A stretch of 53,820 nt of DNA from DAOOOW01 sp035387885 (GTDB lineage: Bacteria; Patescibacteriota; Patescibacteriia; UBA2196). The notes below the pieces were generated by a model. The model saw only the letters and a program-made list of their open reading frames with translations. It was not told where the DNA came from and made no database searches. A program made the position numbers and the translations under genes. The number at the start of each line of letters is the position of its first letter. Position 1 is the stretch's first letter. Shown here piece after piece: positions 25,851-34,064 of the stretch. Location: positions 1-53,820 of the forward strand of contig DAOOOW010000005.1 of the NCBI GenBank assembly GCA_035387885.1, read 5' to 3'.

Positions 25851-26150
25851 ATGTCTTTCTCAGATATTTCCCACATACTCAACAAACAAATGTTTCAACA
25901 AAAAGGCCTTGGACAACAAATCCAGGCGTCTTTAATTTGTGAAGAATTTGATAAAATTATTTTTGCTAAATGGGGCGAAAAAATAACTCGCCATGTTCGC
26001 GCTCTTTATTTTAAAGATAAAATACTCACTATCGCTTCTCTTTCTTCTGTGGCCAGCCAAGAAATCCACTTTGCCGAAATTGAAATTATAGAAAAAATTA
26101 ATCAAAATTTTGGTTCTAAATTAATTCAAAAAATAAGATACCTGTCTTAA
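25851..26150 (+). CDS. dciA: DciA-like (DUF721) replicative helicase loader
   Basis: 99 residues. The core FAKWGEKITRHVRALYFKDK, ILTIASLSSVASQEIHF and a final IRYL strand match the KH-like DUF721/DciA domain, which loads the DnaB helicase in bacteria without DnaC. The protein consists of little more than that domain. It follows the helicase-nuclease gene in the same direction, with a palindromic repeat between them. No Shine-Dalgarno sequence is seen. Confidence 0.75.
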   Translation: MSFSDISHILNKQMFQQKGLGQQIQASLICEEFDKIIFAKWGEKITRHVRALYFKDKILTIASLSSVASQEIHFAEIEIIEKINQNFGSKLIQKIRYLS

Positions 26151-26162
26151 ACAATTTTAAAA

Positions 26163-26310
26163 ACCAAATTTTAAATTTTAAAAATCTGCTTAATCTGCTT
26201 TTATCAGCGCACTTTTACTTTAGATTTTAAATTTAGGTTGGATTTATTTTAAAAACTTGTCCTGCACTTGATTAAGGATTTGATTTTTAAAATTTAAAAT
26301 TATTTTATTA
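26163..26310. repeat. large imperfect inverted repeat between dciA and comF
   Basis: CAAATTTTAAATTTTAAAAA at the left pairs with TTTTTAAAATTTAAAATT at the right, with CTTAATC/GATTAAG extending the arms inward. It lies between convergent genes and may act as a bidirectional terminator. Confidence 0.6.
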
Positions 26311-26345
26311 AACATTAGATATTAGTTATTAGACATTTTTTATGC

Positions 26346-27005
26346 TTAACCTCTGGCCACGGTCAGACCATAAACAGTTTTAGCCCCAGCCTGTTTTAAA
26401 ACCTTAGCGCACTCATTCATAGTTGCTCCAGTAGTAATCACATCATCAACTAATAATATCTCTTGTCCGCGCACATCTTTTGATACAACAAAAGCATTGA
26501 CAATATTTTTCGCGCGCTTCTTACTATTCAACTTTGCCTGCGCTTGGGTATTTTTTATTCTTTTTAAAAAACCATCTTCCGTTTTCATGTTTAATTTTTG
26601 CGCCAAAACATTAACTAATAATTCTGCTTGATTAAAACCACGCCAAGTCAATCTTTTTTTGTGTAAGGGAACTGGCATTAAAATAAAATTTTGTATTTCT
26701 GGATAAATTTTTAATAAATGCTTCGTCTTAATAAGTAATAATCTAGCCAGAATTAGCGATAATTCTTGACTAAAATTATATTTATAACTGTGAATTACTT
26801 TTTGTAAAATTTTATCTTGCCAATTGGCAGCTACAAAAAAACCGTCCAAAAATGACGGCTTAAAATCTACAGTTTCCAGAAAATTATTATCTAATTTTAA
26901 ATTATTAAAACATTGCTCACACAACCACTCACCATCTTGACCACAATCCAAACAAGTCACTGGAAAAAATATCTCTAAAATAATTTGTCTAATTTTCTCT
27001 AACAT
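26346..27005 (-). CDS. comF: ComF-family phosphoribosyltransferase-like protein
   Basis: 219 residues from the ATG at 27005 (MLEKIRQIILEIFFPVTCLD...). The frame is open 13 codons further, but those codons come from the palindromic repeat at 27018-27042, so the shorter start is preferred. It has the N-terminal zinc finger CLDCGQDGEWLCEQC near residue 15, the spacer ALF-like region, VPLHKKRLTWRGFNQAELLV near 118, and the PRTase loop ILLVDDVITTGATMNECAKV near 190. ComF takes part in uptake of single-stranded DNA in competence. It follows clpC, separated by the family G element. Confidence 0.92.
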   Translation of the reverse strand: MLEKIRQIILEIFFPVTCLDCGQDGEWLCEQCFNNLKLDNNFLETVDFKPSFLDGFFVAANWQDKILQKVIHSYKYNFSQELSLILARLLLIKTKHLLKIYPEIQNFILMPVPLHKKRLTWRGFNQAELLVNVLAQKLNMKTEDGFLKRIKNTQAQAKLNSKKRAKNIVNAFVVSKDVRGQEILLVDDVITTGATMNECAKVLKQAGAKTVYGLTVARG

Positions 27006-27017
27006 ACTTATAAAGTA

Positions 27018-27042
27018 GTTCAAGGTTACAGGTTTTTGAACC
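27018..27042. repeat. GGTTCAA palindromic repeat (family C)
   Basis: GTTCAAGGTTACAGGTTTTTGAACC just upstream of comF. Related elements are at 8913-8935 and 9083-9105 (translated inside the giant gene), and at 37279-37324 and 37366-37410. Confidence 0.7.
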
Positions 27043-27059
27043 AACGCCTAAAAAAATAT

Positions 27060-27204
27060 GCTAAGGTTGGCAAATTTTTGAGTGATAATTGTTTGAGCCC
27101 TCCTTGCTTTGTTATCAGCTGGATGGGCAATGTTTCTTTGCCTTCATAATAAAAAGCAAGAGAGGGCGAGTTCTTATCACGAGAAAATTTATCAACCTTA
27201 GCGG
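27060..27204. repeat. 145-nt structured repeat (family G), copy 2
   Basis: GCTAAGGTTGGCAAATTTTTGAG at the left pairs with its imperfect complement ending ATTTATCAACCTTAGC at the right. An inner stem pairs CCCTCCTTGCTTT with AAAGCAAGAGAGGG, and a small hairpin is GGCAA/TTGCC. The conserved block of copy 1, including GTTATCAGCTGGA, is present. It lies between clpC and comF. Confidence 0.75.
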
Positions 27205-27223
27205 AATTATATCCATACCTAAC

Positions 27224-29797
27224 TTATACCATCTCAATTTTCCCTTCTTTCCACCCCAATTTCACCGTGGCCCCAACTTTGATTTCTGTAGCTAAAATTT
27301 TATCAGCCAATTGATTTTCTACTAATTCCTCTATTTTTTGGCGAATATTTCTGGCGCCTTTATCTAAAGAAAAACCGACTTTGGCTATTTCCAAAACAAC
27401 TTTTTTCTGCCACTCCAGACTAATATTTTTATTAGTCTTTAAATTTAAAGCCAATTCTTTAAGTTGCAAATCGACTATCTTGGAGGCCATTTTTAAATCT
27501 AATTGATTAAAAATTAAAATTTTATCAAGACGGCTTAAAAATTCAGGCCGAAACTTCTCTTTTAATTCTTTTTGATAATCATCAATATTTTTTTGATTTA
27601 ATGTTTCCTGATCTGAAGATTTGATATCTTCAAAACCAAATTTCTTTTTTTCAGCCAAGTGACTGCCTAAATTAGAAGTTAAAATAATAATTGTATTTTT
27701 AAAATCAACTTTTTTACCGCTAGCATCATTTAAAAAACCGCTATCTAAAATTTGTAATAAAATATTAAATACTTCACTGCCAGCTTTTTCTATTTCATCA
27801 AACAAAACCACACTATAGGGATTACGTCTAACCGCTTCTGTTAAACGCCCACCTTCTTTATAACCCACATAACCAGCTGGAGAACCAATTAAACGAGAAA
27901 CATTAAAATTTTCCGCAAACTCGGACATATCAAATCTGATCAAAGCCTCAGATTTATTTTCTTTTTTAAAAAATTCTTCAGCCAAAACTTTGGCTGTTTC
28001 TGTCTTACCAACGCCGGTGCCACCCAAAAACATAAACGAACCCAGAGGTCGATTTCTGCCAGCCAATCCGGCCTGCGTTCTTTTTAAACATAAAGTCAAT
28101 TCTTTTAAAACTTCATCTTGGCCAACAATTCTTTGATTTAAAAGATTAAATAAATCAACTTGTTTATAATGATTAAGCGCAATTAAATTTTCCACAGGTA
28201 TACCGGCCAAATTAGCCAGTACTTCGGCCACATTTTGGGCACTAACAGTACCTAAAAAATTGGGAGTTTTACTCGCCAAAAGCAGAGCTGATTTTAAATT
28301 ATTAATCTGTCCAAAAATTTTATCGGCCAATTTTTTGACTTTAAGAGCTTCATTATATTTTTCATTAATCACCAATTCTTCTTTGGCGTGTTCTAAATCT
28401 TTTAACTCGGCCTCGAGCAATCTTAGTTGGCGCAATTCTTCATTAACAGAACCTAAATTTATTTTTACCATAGCCGCCGCTTCATCGATTAAATCAATGG
28501 CTTTATCTGGAAAAAATTTTTCAGGCAGATATCTTTCAGCCAACTTAACGGCTGTTTCTATGGCTGCTGTAGATATTTTGACCAAGTGATGTTGTTCGTA
28601 ATTGCCTTTAATACCTGTTAAAATTTTTAAAGTATCAGAGGCTGTTGGTTCAGCAACTTTTATGGCTTGGAAACGACGTTCCAAGGCAGCATCATCTTCA
28701 ATATGTTTTTTGTATTCACTAAAAGTAGTCGCCCCGATACAGCGCAATTCCCCTCTGGCTAAGGCTGGTTTTAACATGTTGGCAGCATCCATTGAGCCGG
28801 GAGTTGAACCAGCGCCAACAATATTGTGCAATTCATCAATAAATAAAATTATTTCTGGCCGAAATTTTACTTCTTCTAAAACTTGTTTGAGGCGAGATTC
28901 AAATTCTCCGCGCATCATAGTGCCAGCTAAGAGTAAAGTTAGATCGAGCGCATAAATCTTTTTATCTAATAAAAAATCTGGTACTTCACCTAACAAAATT
29001 TTCTTGGCCAAACCTTCAACTATGGCTGTTTTACCAACTCCAGGATCGCCCAAAAGGACTGGATTGTTTTTATTTCTTCTAAGTAAAATTTGGATTAATC
29101 TTTTAATCTCATTTTCCCTACCAATTAAAGGATCAATATTTTTTTGCAAATTTTCATCTGTTAAATTTCTAGCAAAAATTTCCAAAGCTGATTTTTTTTT
29201 AATTTTATTTTTATTTAATTTTAAAGGCTCTTTAAGGCCCAAATTTTCTGCCTCTGGAAAAAACATCTCTGGCTCTTCGGCATTATTCAACAGCAAATCT
29301 TCATCTAATAAATCGTGACTTAATTGTTGCCAATTAGTTAGACTACCGGATATAACTTCAAAAGCAGTGGCTGATTTAAAAATAGTTTTTATTTGAGTTA
29401 ATATTTTTTTACTATCAACCTGATATTTTATAAAAATTTTTTCCATGTTTAGGGCATCTACTTCTAATAAAGAAAAAAGCAAATGCTCGGTGCCAATATG
29501 ATGGTGCCCTAAATCAGCTGCCAACAAACTGGCTTTTTGCAAAGCTTTTTTAGCAACTAAAGAATAATCAACATCTGTTTCAAGGGCTATTGATGATAAC
29601 TGTTGATTAGGAGAAATTGCTGCAGAAAAACCAGCTTTGATTAAAATCTCTTTAGCCAAAGCGCCTTCAACCTGTCCTAAAGCCAAAAACAAATCTTCTA
29701 AATCAATTTCTTGTTTATTTAACTGATTAGCATTAATTCGCGCCCAATTTAAGGCGTGGCTTAAACGATTGGTAAATTTATTAAATTTATTTAACAT
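27224..29797 (-). CDS. clpC: Clp protease ATP-binding subunit, ClpC type
   Basis: 857 residues, normal for ClpC. The N-terminal double Clp-N repeat is at 1-150 (LSHALNWARINANQLNKQEI, HHIGTEHLLFSLLE). AAA+ domain 1 has Walker A GDPGVGKTAI near 245 and FIDELHNIVGAG near 320. The short middle coiled coil, near 450-500, fits ClpC rather than ClpB. AAA+ domain 2 has GGTGVGKTETAKVLA near 590 and SVVLFDEIEKA near 660. The enzyme unfolds proteins for ClpP; clpP is not in this window. A DnaA-box-like 9-mer lies 12 bp before the start, and the terminator of the T4SS cluster just upstream of it. Confidence 0.95.
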   Translation of the reverse strand: MLNKFNKFTNRLSHALNWARINANQLNKQEIDLEDLFLALGQVEGALAKEILIKAGFSAAISPNQQLSSIALETDVDYSLVAKKALQKASLLAADLGHHHIGTEHLLFSLLEVDALNMEKIFIKYQVDSKKILTQIKTIFKSATAFEVISGSLTNWQQLSHDLLDEDLLLNNAEEPEMFFPEAENLGLKEPLKLNKNKIKKKSALEIFARNLTDENLQKNIDPLIGRENEIKRLIQILLRRNKNNPVLLGDPGVGKTAIVEGLAKKILLGEVPDFLLDKKIYALDLTLLLAGTMMRGEFESRLKQVLEEVKFRPEIILFIDELHNIVGAGSTPGSMDAANMLKPALARGELRCIGATTFSEYKKHIEDDAALERRFQAIKVAEPTASDTLKILTGIKGNYEQHHLVKISTAAIETAVKLAERYLPEKFFPDKAIDLIDEAAAMVKINLGSVNEELRQLRLLEAELKDLEHAKEELVINEKYNEALKVKKLADKIFGQINNLKSALLLASKTPNFLGTVSAQNVAEVLANLAGIPVENLIALNHYKQVDLFNLLNQRIVGQDEVLKELTLCLKRTQAGLAGRNRPLGSFMFLGGTGVGKTETAKVLAEEFFKKENKSEALIRFDMSEFAENFNVSRLIGSPAGYVGYKEGGRLTEAVRRNPYSVVLFDEIEKAGSEVFNILLQILDSGFLNDASGKKVDFKNTIIILTSNLGSHLAEKKKFGFEDIKSSDQETLNQKNIDDYQKELKEKFRPEFLSRLDKILIFNQLDLKMASKIVDLQLKELALNLKTNKNISLEWQKKVVLEIAKVGFSLDKGARNIRQKIEELVENQLADKILATEIKVGATVKLGWKEGKIEMV

Positions 29798-29808
29798 AAA
29801 ATGTGTAT

Positions 29809-29817
29809 TGTGGATAA
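29809..29817 (-). promoter_or_regulatory. DnaA-box-like 9-mer upstream of clpC
   Basis: TTATCCACA on the minus strand, between the T4SS-cluster terminator and the clpC start. Confidence 0.4.
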
Positions 29818-29844
29818 TGAATTATGGAATCTACTAAGACAAAT

Positions 29845-29868
29845 TTAAAAACTACTCCTTTAGAGTAG
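29845..29868 (-). terminator. terminator at the end of the T4SS cluster
   Basis: Read leftward: CTACTC, loop TAAAG, GAGTAG, then TTTTTAAATTT. The stem is short (6 bp) but well placed between 29894 and clpC. Confidence 0.65.
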
Positions 29869-29893
29869 CATAAAATTTAATTCCAATCAAGAT

Positions 29894-31150
29894 CTATTTT
29901 ATATGCAAAGCATAAATTTTTTCATCCAATTTATTCCAAAAATATAAATAATCTTGTTTAGCTGATAAATAAAGTCTGCTAATATTAAAATTAGCGCCAT
30001 TAACATCTGTGGGTTCAGCCACCAATTCTTTCAAACCAGTACTTAAATCAAGCCGATAAATTAAATCTTGAATTTGCTCATCCACTGCTTCTGGATAAAG
30101 ACCAGCCCCCTCAATTAAATCCTTAGGGACAGCACAATACAAAATAGTTTCTGTGGCAAAAACACACTTATCCACCCAAGTGGTTAAACCTAAAGAATAT
30201 TTATGAGCGCCAATTGTATCTCCTTCAGCATCAGCAATATAGAGCAGAGGATTATAATTATTAGCTCCAGCTACCACATGATAAAGTAAACGCGCTCCTG
30301 ATGGCGACCATAAACCCTTAAAATTAGTACCAGCCACTGTTAAAGATTTAAAATTTTCTCCTTTTAAACCAATAAAATAAACTTCGGATTCACTGTTGCC
30401 TCTGGCTTCGGTATACAAAGCCACCACTTCTCCTGTTGGCGACCAATTAACTTGGACCATATCGCCATTATCTCCAATAGGCTCAACTAAAACAGTTTCC
30501 GAACCATCAATTTTAGAAACTGTTAGCCAATTATCATCAGAATCTTCTGTGACTCTTTTATAAGCCACGCGATTGTTAGTATCAAAACTTGGTTCTGTAA
30601 TACTGGGGCTCAAAGTCAATTGAGTGTTTTTAGAAAAATCATATAAAATTTTATTACCATCAGGATATTCGATTATGGCTTTATTTTTATCATTAGCAAA
30701 ATAGACTTTTTGAACACCAAAAAATTCTTTGTTACTTAATAAAATTTTTTCGCCAGATCCTAAAACCGTGTAAAAATGATTATCCTCTGGGTTATAAAAA
30801 ATTAAACCATTACCAGCGTTGTTTAATTCGGGACTAACTACAGCATCCTTAAAAAATGGTAAAGTTGGAGTTTTAGCCCCATTGGCTAAAGGTAAATCTG
30901 CTATTTTTTCATAACTTGGCGTAGCTGTTGAACCTGGGGTTGAATTGTTGTTATTGTTGGAATTTTGATTATTGTTGATACTTGGCAAACCATTGTTAAA
31001 ATTATTTGAATCTTTGTTAACCACAGTAGAATCTTCGGCGCGAAAAAACATATAATAAATGCCATAACCTAAAGCAAAACAAACTGCTAAAAATATTATT
31101 ATTAACAAAATTTTTTTCCAACCAAGTTGTTTGAGATAATCTAGAATCAT
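29894..31150 (-). CDS. membrane-anchored beta-propeller (TolB/PD40-like) protein
   Basis: 418 residues. Membrane segment at about 12-34 (KKILLIIIFLAVCFALGYGI), an Asn-rich linker at about 50-70, then repeated propeller-like blades with WSPTGEVVALYTEA and WSPSGARLLYHVV and D/S-rich turns. It would sit outside the membrane as a protein- or sugar-binding scaffold. Last gene of the T4SS cluster, 7 bp after the pilin gene, so co-expression is likely. No Shine-Dalgarno sequence; the start is preceded by AATAATTTT, shared with three other genes of the cluster. Function inferred from fold pattern only. Confidence 0.75.
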   Translation of the reverse strand: MILDYLKQLGWKKILLIIIFLAVCFALGYGIYYMFFRAEDSTVVNKDSNNFNNGLPSINNNQNSNNNNNSTPGSTATPSYEKIADLPLANGAKTPTLPFFKDAVVSPELNNAGNGLIFYNPEDNHFYTVLGSGEKILLSNKEFFGVQKVYFANDKNKAIIEYPDGNKILYDFSKNTQLTLSPSITEPSFDTNNRVAYKRVTEDSDDNWLTVSKIDGSETVLVEPIGDNGDMVQVNWSPTGEVVALYTEARGNSESEVYFIGLKGENFKSLTVAGTNFKGLWSPSGARLLYHVVAGANNYNPLLYIADAEGDTIGAHKYSLGLTTWVDKCVFATETILYCAVPKDLIEGAGLYPEAVDEQIQDLIYRLDLSTGLKELVAEPTDVNGANFNISRLYLSAKQDYLYFWNKLDEKIYALHIK

Positions 31151-31157
31151 AAAATTA

Positions 31158-32456
31158 TTATCTATTTACATATGTTCCATCAATATTAATATTACATTTT
31201 ATATTTCCCGCCAATAATTCGTCCCAAGTAATCATTCTACTAACATCCATCTGATCCTTGGTCATCTTAGATGGTTCATCTTTACTACCAGACGGACCTT
31301 TAATTAATTGGCAATTCTTATCGATAAGATAATCATCATCATTTGCGTAAACTAATCCATTTCTTTGAACTGTTATTTGTAAAAAAAACAAAGCATTGCT
31401 ATTATCATTTTCATTGCACAATTTCATGGATTTTAAATTAGAGAGTTGTTCATCATTTAAGATACCATATATTTTACTTTTATAAGTTTGGACTCTGTAA
31501 AATCCTCTGCTTTCCTTTAAATCTGCATAATTATAAGGAGAATTACCTGTCAGCCAATTTTTACAAACATGAGCCAACACTATATCTGTCACCCAATTGT
31601 CACCAGACCAAGAAATATTTCCAGCCCAGTGTACATTTAAACACTGAAATGCGCCAGTGGTACTTTCCACACATATTCCTTTATCACATTTCTCGCCATA
31701 ACAAAGTTTATTGCTTGTGCTGTCTGGCGTATAATATTTATCTTTAATCGCATAGCCTGTTTCGCACTCCAGATCGGCTAATTTGGCGCTTACTTCAGGC
31801 GTATTCTCTCCAGTAGCACTATCTTTTTTAATAACCACCTCTTCACTGCCATTGATTATAGTTGTATTATCCGCCAAATTTTTACATTGACTAATCACGC
31901 TAGATTCTACTTTTTCTATTTGTGTTGGTTGGGTTAATTCCAAATTTGTCAATTTAGGATTAATTAAATTTAAAATAGTATAGGAAAGTAAAACTAAAAC
32001 CAAACCAGAAATAGCGGCTTTAATAGAATCTTGAGCTGCTTTTATTTGTCCAGGATTGCCCCCAGATAAAATCCATCTTAAACCACCAATCATGGTAACC
32101 ATGACTGCAAAAATGGCAATAATGCCAATAGAAAAATTATAAACCTTTCTGATAAAATCTGGCAGATTGGCTTCCACATAATAACAATTAACCTTTTGAG
32201 TGCCGATTTTATTATTACCATAAACTGTTTTATCATATAGACACGGTTTTTCTGTAATACCGGGAATATTTAATTGCATGCGCACATATTGTTTTTCTGG
32301 GGTATTTTGTGGGGCGCAAGGACAAGCCCTAGAGGTATCAAACATTTCACTCCAAGAATCTGAAGCTCTGATATTGGCTAGAGGTAAAAAAAATAAAAAC
32401 AAAAAAATAATGGCCAAGCAAGATAAAAATATTTTTTTAGAAAACTTTTTAAACAT
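31158..32456 (-). CDS. T4SS pilin-domain protein with a long extracellular extension
   Basis: 432 residues. Signal peptide at 1-32 (IFLSCLAIIFLFLFFLPLAN). A T4SS pilin core at about 105-175 has two membrane helices joined by GGLRWILSGGNPGQIKAAQD, the usual VirB2-like signature of CPR T4SS pilins. The remaining 250 residues are Cys-containing and polar (CETGYAIKDKYYT, CYGEKCDKGICVE), far longer than a plain pilin (about 100-150 aa). It may form or cap the channel or pilus. It sits between the acidic membrane protein and the propeller protein with gaps under 10 bp. Confidence 0.8.
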   Translation of the reverse strand: MFKKFSKKIFLSCLAIIFLFLFFLPLANIRASDSWSEMFDTSRACPCAPQNTPEKQYVRMQLNIPGITEKPCLYDKTVYGNNKIGTQKVNCYYVEANLPDFIRKVYNFSIGIIAIFAVMVTMIGGLRWILSGGNPGQIKAAQDSIKAAISGLVLVLLSYTILNLINPKLTNLELTQPTQIEKVESSVISQCKNLADNTTIINGSEEVVIKKDSATGENTPEVSAKLADLECETGYAIKDKYYTPDSTSNKLCYGEKCDKGICVESTTGAFQCLNVHWAGNISWSGDNWVTDIVLAHVCKNWLTGNSPYNYADLKESRGFYRVQTYKSKIYGILNDEQLSNLKSMKLCNENDNSNALFFLQITVQRNGLVYANDDDYLIDKNCQLIKGPSGSKDEPSKMTKDQMDVSRMITWDELLAGNIKCNINIDGTYVNR

Positions 32457-32465
32457 ATAATTTTT

Positions 32466-32966
32466 TTAATTGCCAGTTAATTCACAAATTTTACCCAAAG
32501 CGTCCGCCCACCAAGTGCCAATAAATTGAGAGGCTGTACACGGATCAGTTATTATATAATAAAAAGCGCCAATAATTAGTAGAACTACTAAAACTACTAA
32601 AACAGGCACGGCATAAGGTAATAGGTTTACCCACATTTTCTTTTTTACTTCAGATTTTAATACATCTTTAAGGTCATCCACAGCTTCATTTGCTGGATTT
32701 TCTTGATTTTTTTGCTTCTCAGCTTGTTGTTGGGCAAATGTGTCTCGATCTAACTTTTCTTGCATCTCTTCTTCTTGCATTGCTGCTTCATCTTGTTCCT
32801 TGTCATCTGTATCATCTTCTTCACCTTCTCCACCTTCTTCATCTTTTTCATATTCCTGCTCACTTTCTTCTTCGCCAGTTTCATTTTCTAACTCGTTTTC
32901 ATAACCATTAATATTTTCTTCGTCAGTTAGGTCTTGATCTTGATTTGTATAGTCTTCTTCTGGCAT
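32466..32966 (-). CDS. acidic tail-anchored membrane protein of the T4SS cluster
   Basis: 166 residues. The first 85 are extremely acidic (Glu/Asp runs such as EEGGEGEEDDTDDKEQDEAA), followed by a basic stretch and one membrane segment at about 120-145 (YAVPVLVVLVVLLIIGAFYY), with a short tail containing two Cys. Not recognised as a family. The position next to the pilin gene suggests a structural or assembly role in the same complex. The start is preceded by AATAATTTT. Confidence 0.65.
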   Translation of the reverse strand: MPEEDYTNQDQDLTDEENINGYENELENETGEEESEQEYEKDEEGGEGEEDDTDDKEQDEAAMQEEEMQEKLDRDTFAQQQAEKQKNQENPANEAVDDLKDVLKSEVKKKMWVNLLPYAVPVLVVLVVLLIIGAFYYIITDPCTASQFIGTWWADALGKICELTGN

Positions 32967-33017
32967 AAAATTATTCTTTTATTTCTATTTTATCTTTCTT
33001 TATTCATAATTCATAAT

Positions 33018-33611
33018 TCATTTTCCCACACTATCTACTTTCCAAACTCCGGCCTCTTTAATTAATTCTACTACAAAATCTTCATAAAAAACCCTGGCGT
33101 TAAAATCCGCACCCACCATTTCACTTCTTTGGGTAGAAATTTTAATTTTAACTAAATCATCGGCATACGAAAGCAATTCTTTTTTTAAAGTTTTAGTGGT
33201 AATGCCATAATAAGGTTGATTTTCTGTGACATTTTTTCTTTTTTCTATCACAAAATTATTAGCCCAGTTTTTTAAAGAAACAGACATAAAAGGTATTAAA
33301 TCGGTTAGATTTTCATAATCTGTTTGATTGGAATAAGAAGCATATCTTTCCACAAACGAACCAGCAAATTTTAATAATTGGGCTTGATCTTTTTCTTCTT
33401 CCGTCACATTATAATTTACTATTGGCTTGGTATCGACAACGGCCACTGGTGTTTCTACAGTAGTTTCAGTGGTAGTAGCCACATTATTAATTGACTCTTC
33501 TATAACTAATTGCTTGGTATTTCTTGTGGCCAAATACCAAAACACACCCAATAACCCAACCGCTAAGATTAGTAAAATTATTAAAATAATATAAACTTTT
33601 TTATTTGACAT
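33018..33611 (-). CDS. single-pass membrane protein, candidate VirB8-like component
   Basis: 197 residues. N-terminal membrane segment at about 6-27 (YIILIILLILAVGLLGVFWY), a Thr/Val-rich linker, then a domain of about 120 residues with helices first (FAGSFVERYASYS) and strands after (VKIKISTQRSEM, NARVFYEDFVVELIKEAGVW, KVDSVGK). This order fits the NTF2-like periplasmic domain of VirB8/TcpC, but no diagnostic motif exists, so the call is by topology and context. It lies next to the broken four-helix-bundle gene and VirB4. Confidence 0.6.
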   Translation of the reverse strand: MSNKKVYIILIILLILAVGLLGVFWYLATRNTKQLVIEESINNVATTTETTVETPVAVVDTKPIVNYNVTEEEKDQAQLLKFAGSFVERYASYSNQTDYENLTDLIPFMSVSLKNWANNFVIEKRKNVTENQPYYGITTKTLKKELLSYADDLVKIKISTQRSEMVGADFNARVFYEDFVVELIKEAGVWKVDSVGK

Positions 33612-33614
33612 ATG

Positions 33615-33647
33615 TTTAAAATTACTAATATCTAATTACTAAATAAA
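33615..33647. repeat. family H repeat, right flank of the broken IVS-like element
   Basis: ATGTTTAAAATTACTAATATCTAATTACTAA on the plus strand, the inverted counterpart of the tract at 34034-34062. Confidence 0.6.
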
Positions 33648-33653
33648 ATTTAA

Positions 33654-34022
33654 TTAATCAATTTTAGAATTTCTAATAATTGCAATAAATATTAAATTTA
33701 ATTCATTTGCTTCCTGCCACAAAATCCTACTTTCTGCTATTACTTCCGGTACCGCTCTAGCTATCATTCTAAACCAATGTTTTGTTTCTCTTGACTATTT
33801 TTTGCAAATACCAATTTTATGAATAAAATCTTTTTTCGTTTCTGCATAATCAGCTTCACAATAGTTTGCACCAACACTAGTTGCGGATCTTATTAATTGG
33901 TCTATCAGAGGAATTGCAATTGTAGTTTTGTTAATTTTTTTAATGAAATCAATAACATTTTCACCAAATTTTGCAGTTCTTTCTTCTAAATCATAAATTT
34001 TCCCGTCATGTTCTTTAATCAT
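33654..34022 (-). pseudogene. four-helix-bundle (23S rRNA intervening-sequence type) gene with an internal TAG
   Basis: The frame from 34022 reads MIKEHDGKIYDLEERTAKFG ... KIGICKK, meets TAG at 33797-33795, and then continues in the same frame with SRETKHWFRMIARAVPEVIA ... IFIAIIRNSKID to TAA at 33656-33654. The total of 122 codons matches the full length of the family, and the sequence aligns throughout with the intact copy at 38824-39180. A single nonsense mutation therefore breaks it. TAG is used as a normal stop elsewhere (the O-antigen-ligase-like gene), so readthrough by recoding is unlikely. It lies between virB4 and the VirB8-like gene, flanked by inverted family H repeats. Confidence 0.9.
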
Positions 34023-34033
34023 TTATTATTTTT

Positions 34034-34062
34034 TAGGTATTAGAAATTAGTTATTAGACATT
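34034..34062. repeat. family H repeat, left flank of the broken IVS-like element
   Basis: On the minus strand: ATGTCTAATAACTAATTTCTAAT, between the virB4 stop and the four-helix-bundle start. Confidence 0.6.
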
Positions 34063-34064
34063 TT

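Noticed and set aside
25726..25935. Plus-strand open frame between uvrD and dciA
   Set aside because: It is the translation of the family B repeat; it overlaps both neighbours and has no independent support.
27060..27204. Family G element as a T-box, hammerhead or other known RNA
   Set aside because: No T-box antiterminator sequence, no CUGAUGA/GAAA hammerhead core and no recognised riboswitch signature.
33795..33797. TAG read as an amino acid
   Set aside because: TAG ends the O-antigen-ligase-like gene normally, so the internal TAG in the four-helix-bundle gene is taken as a nonsense mutation.
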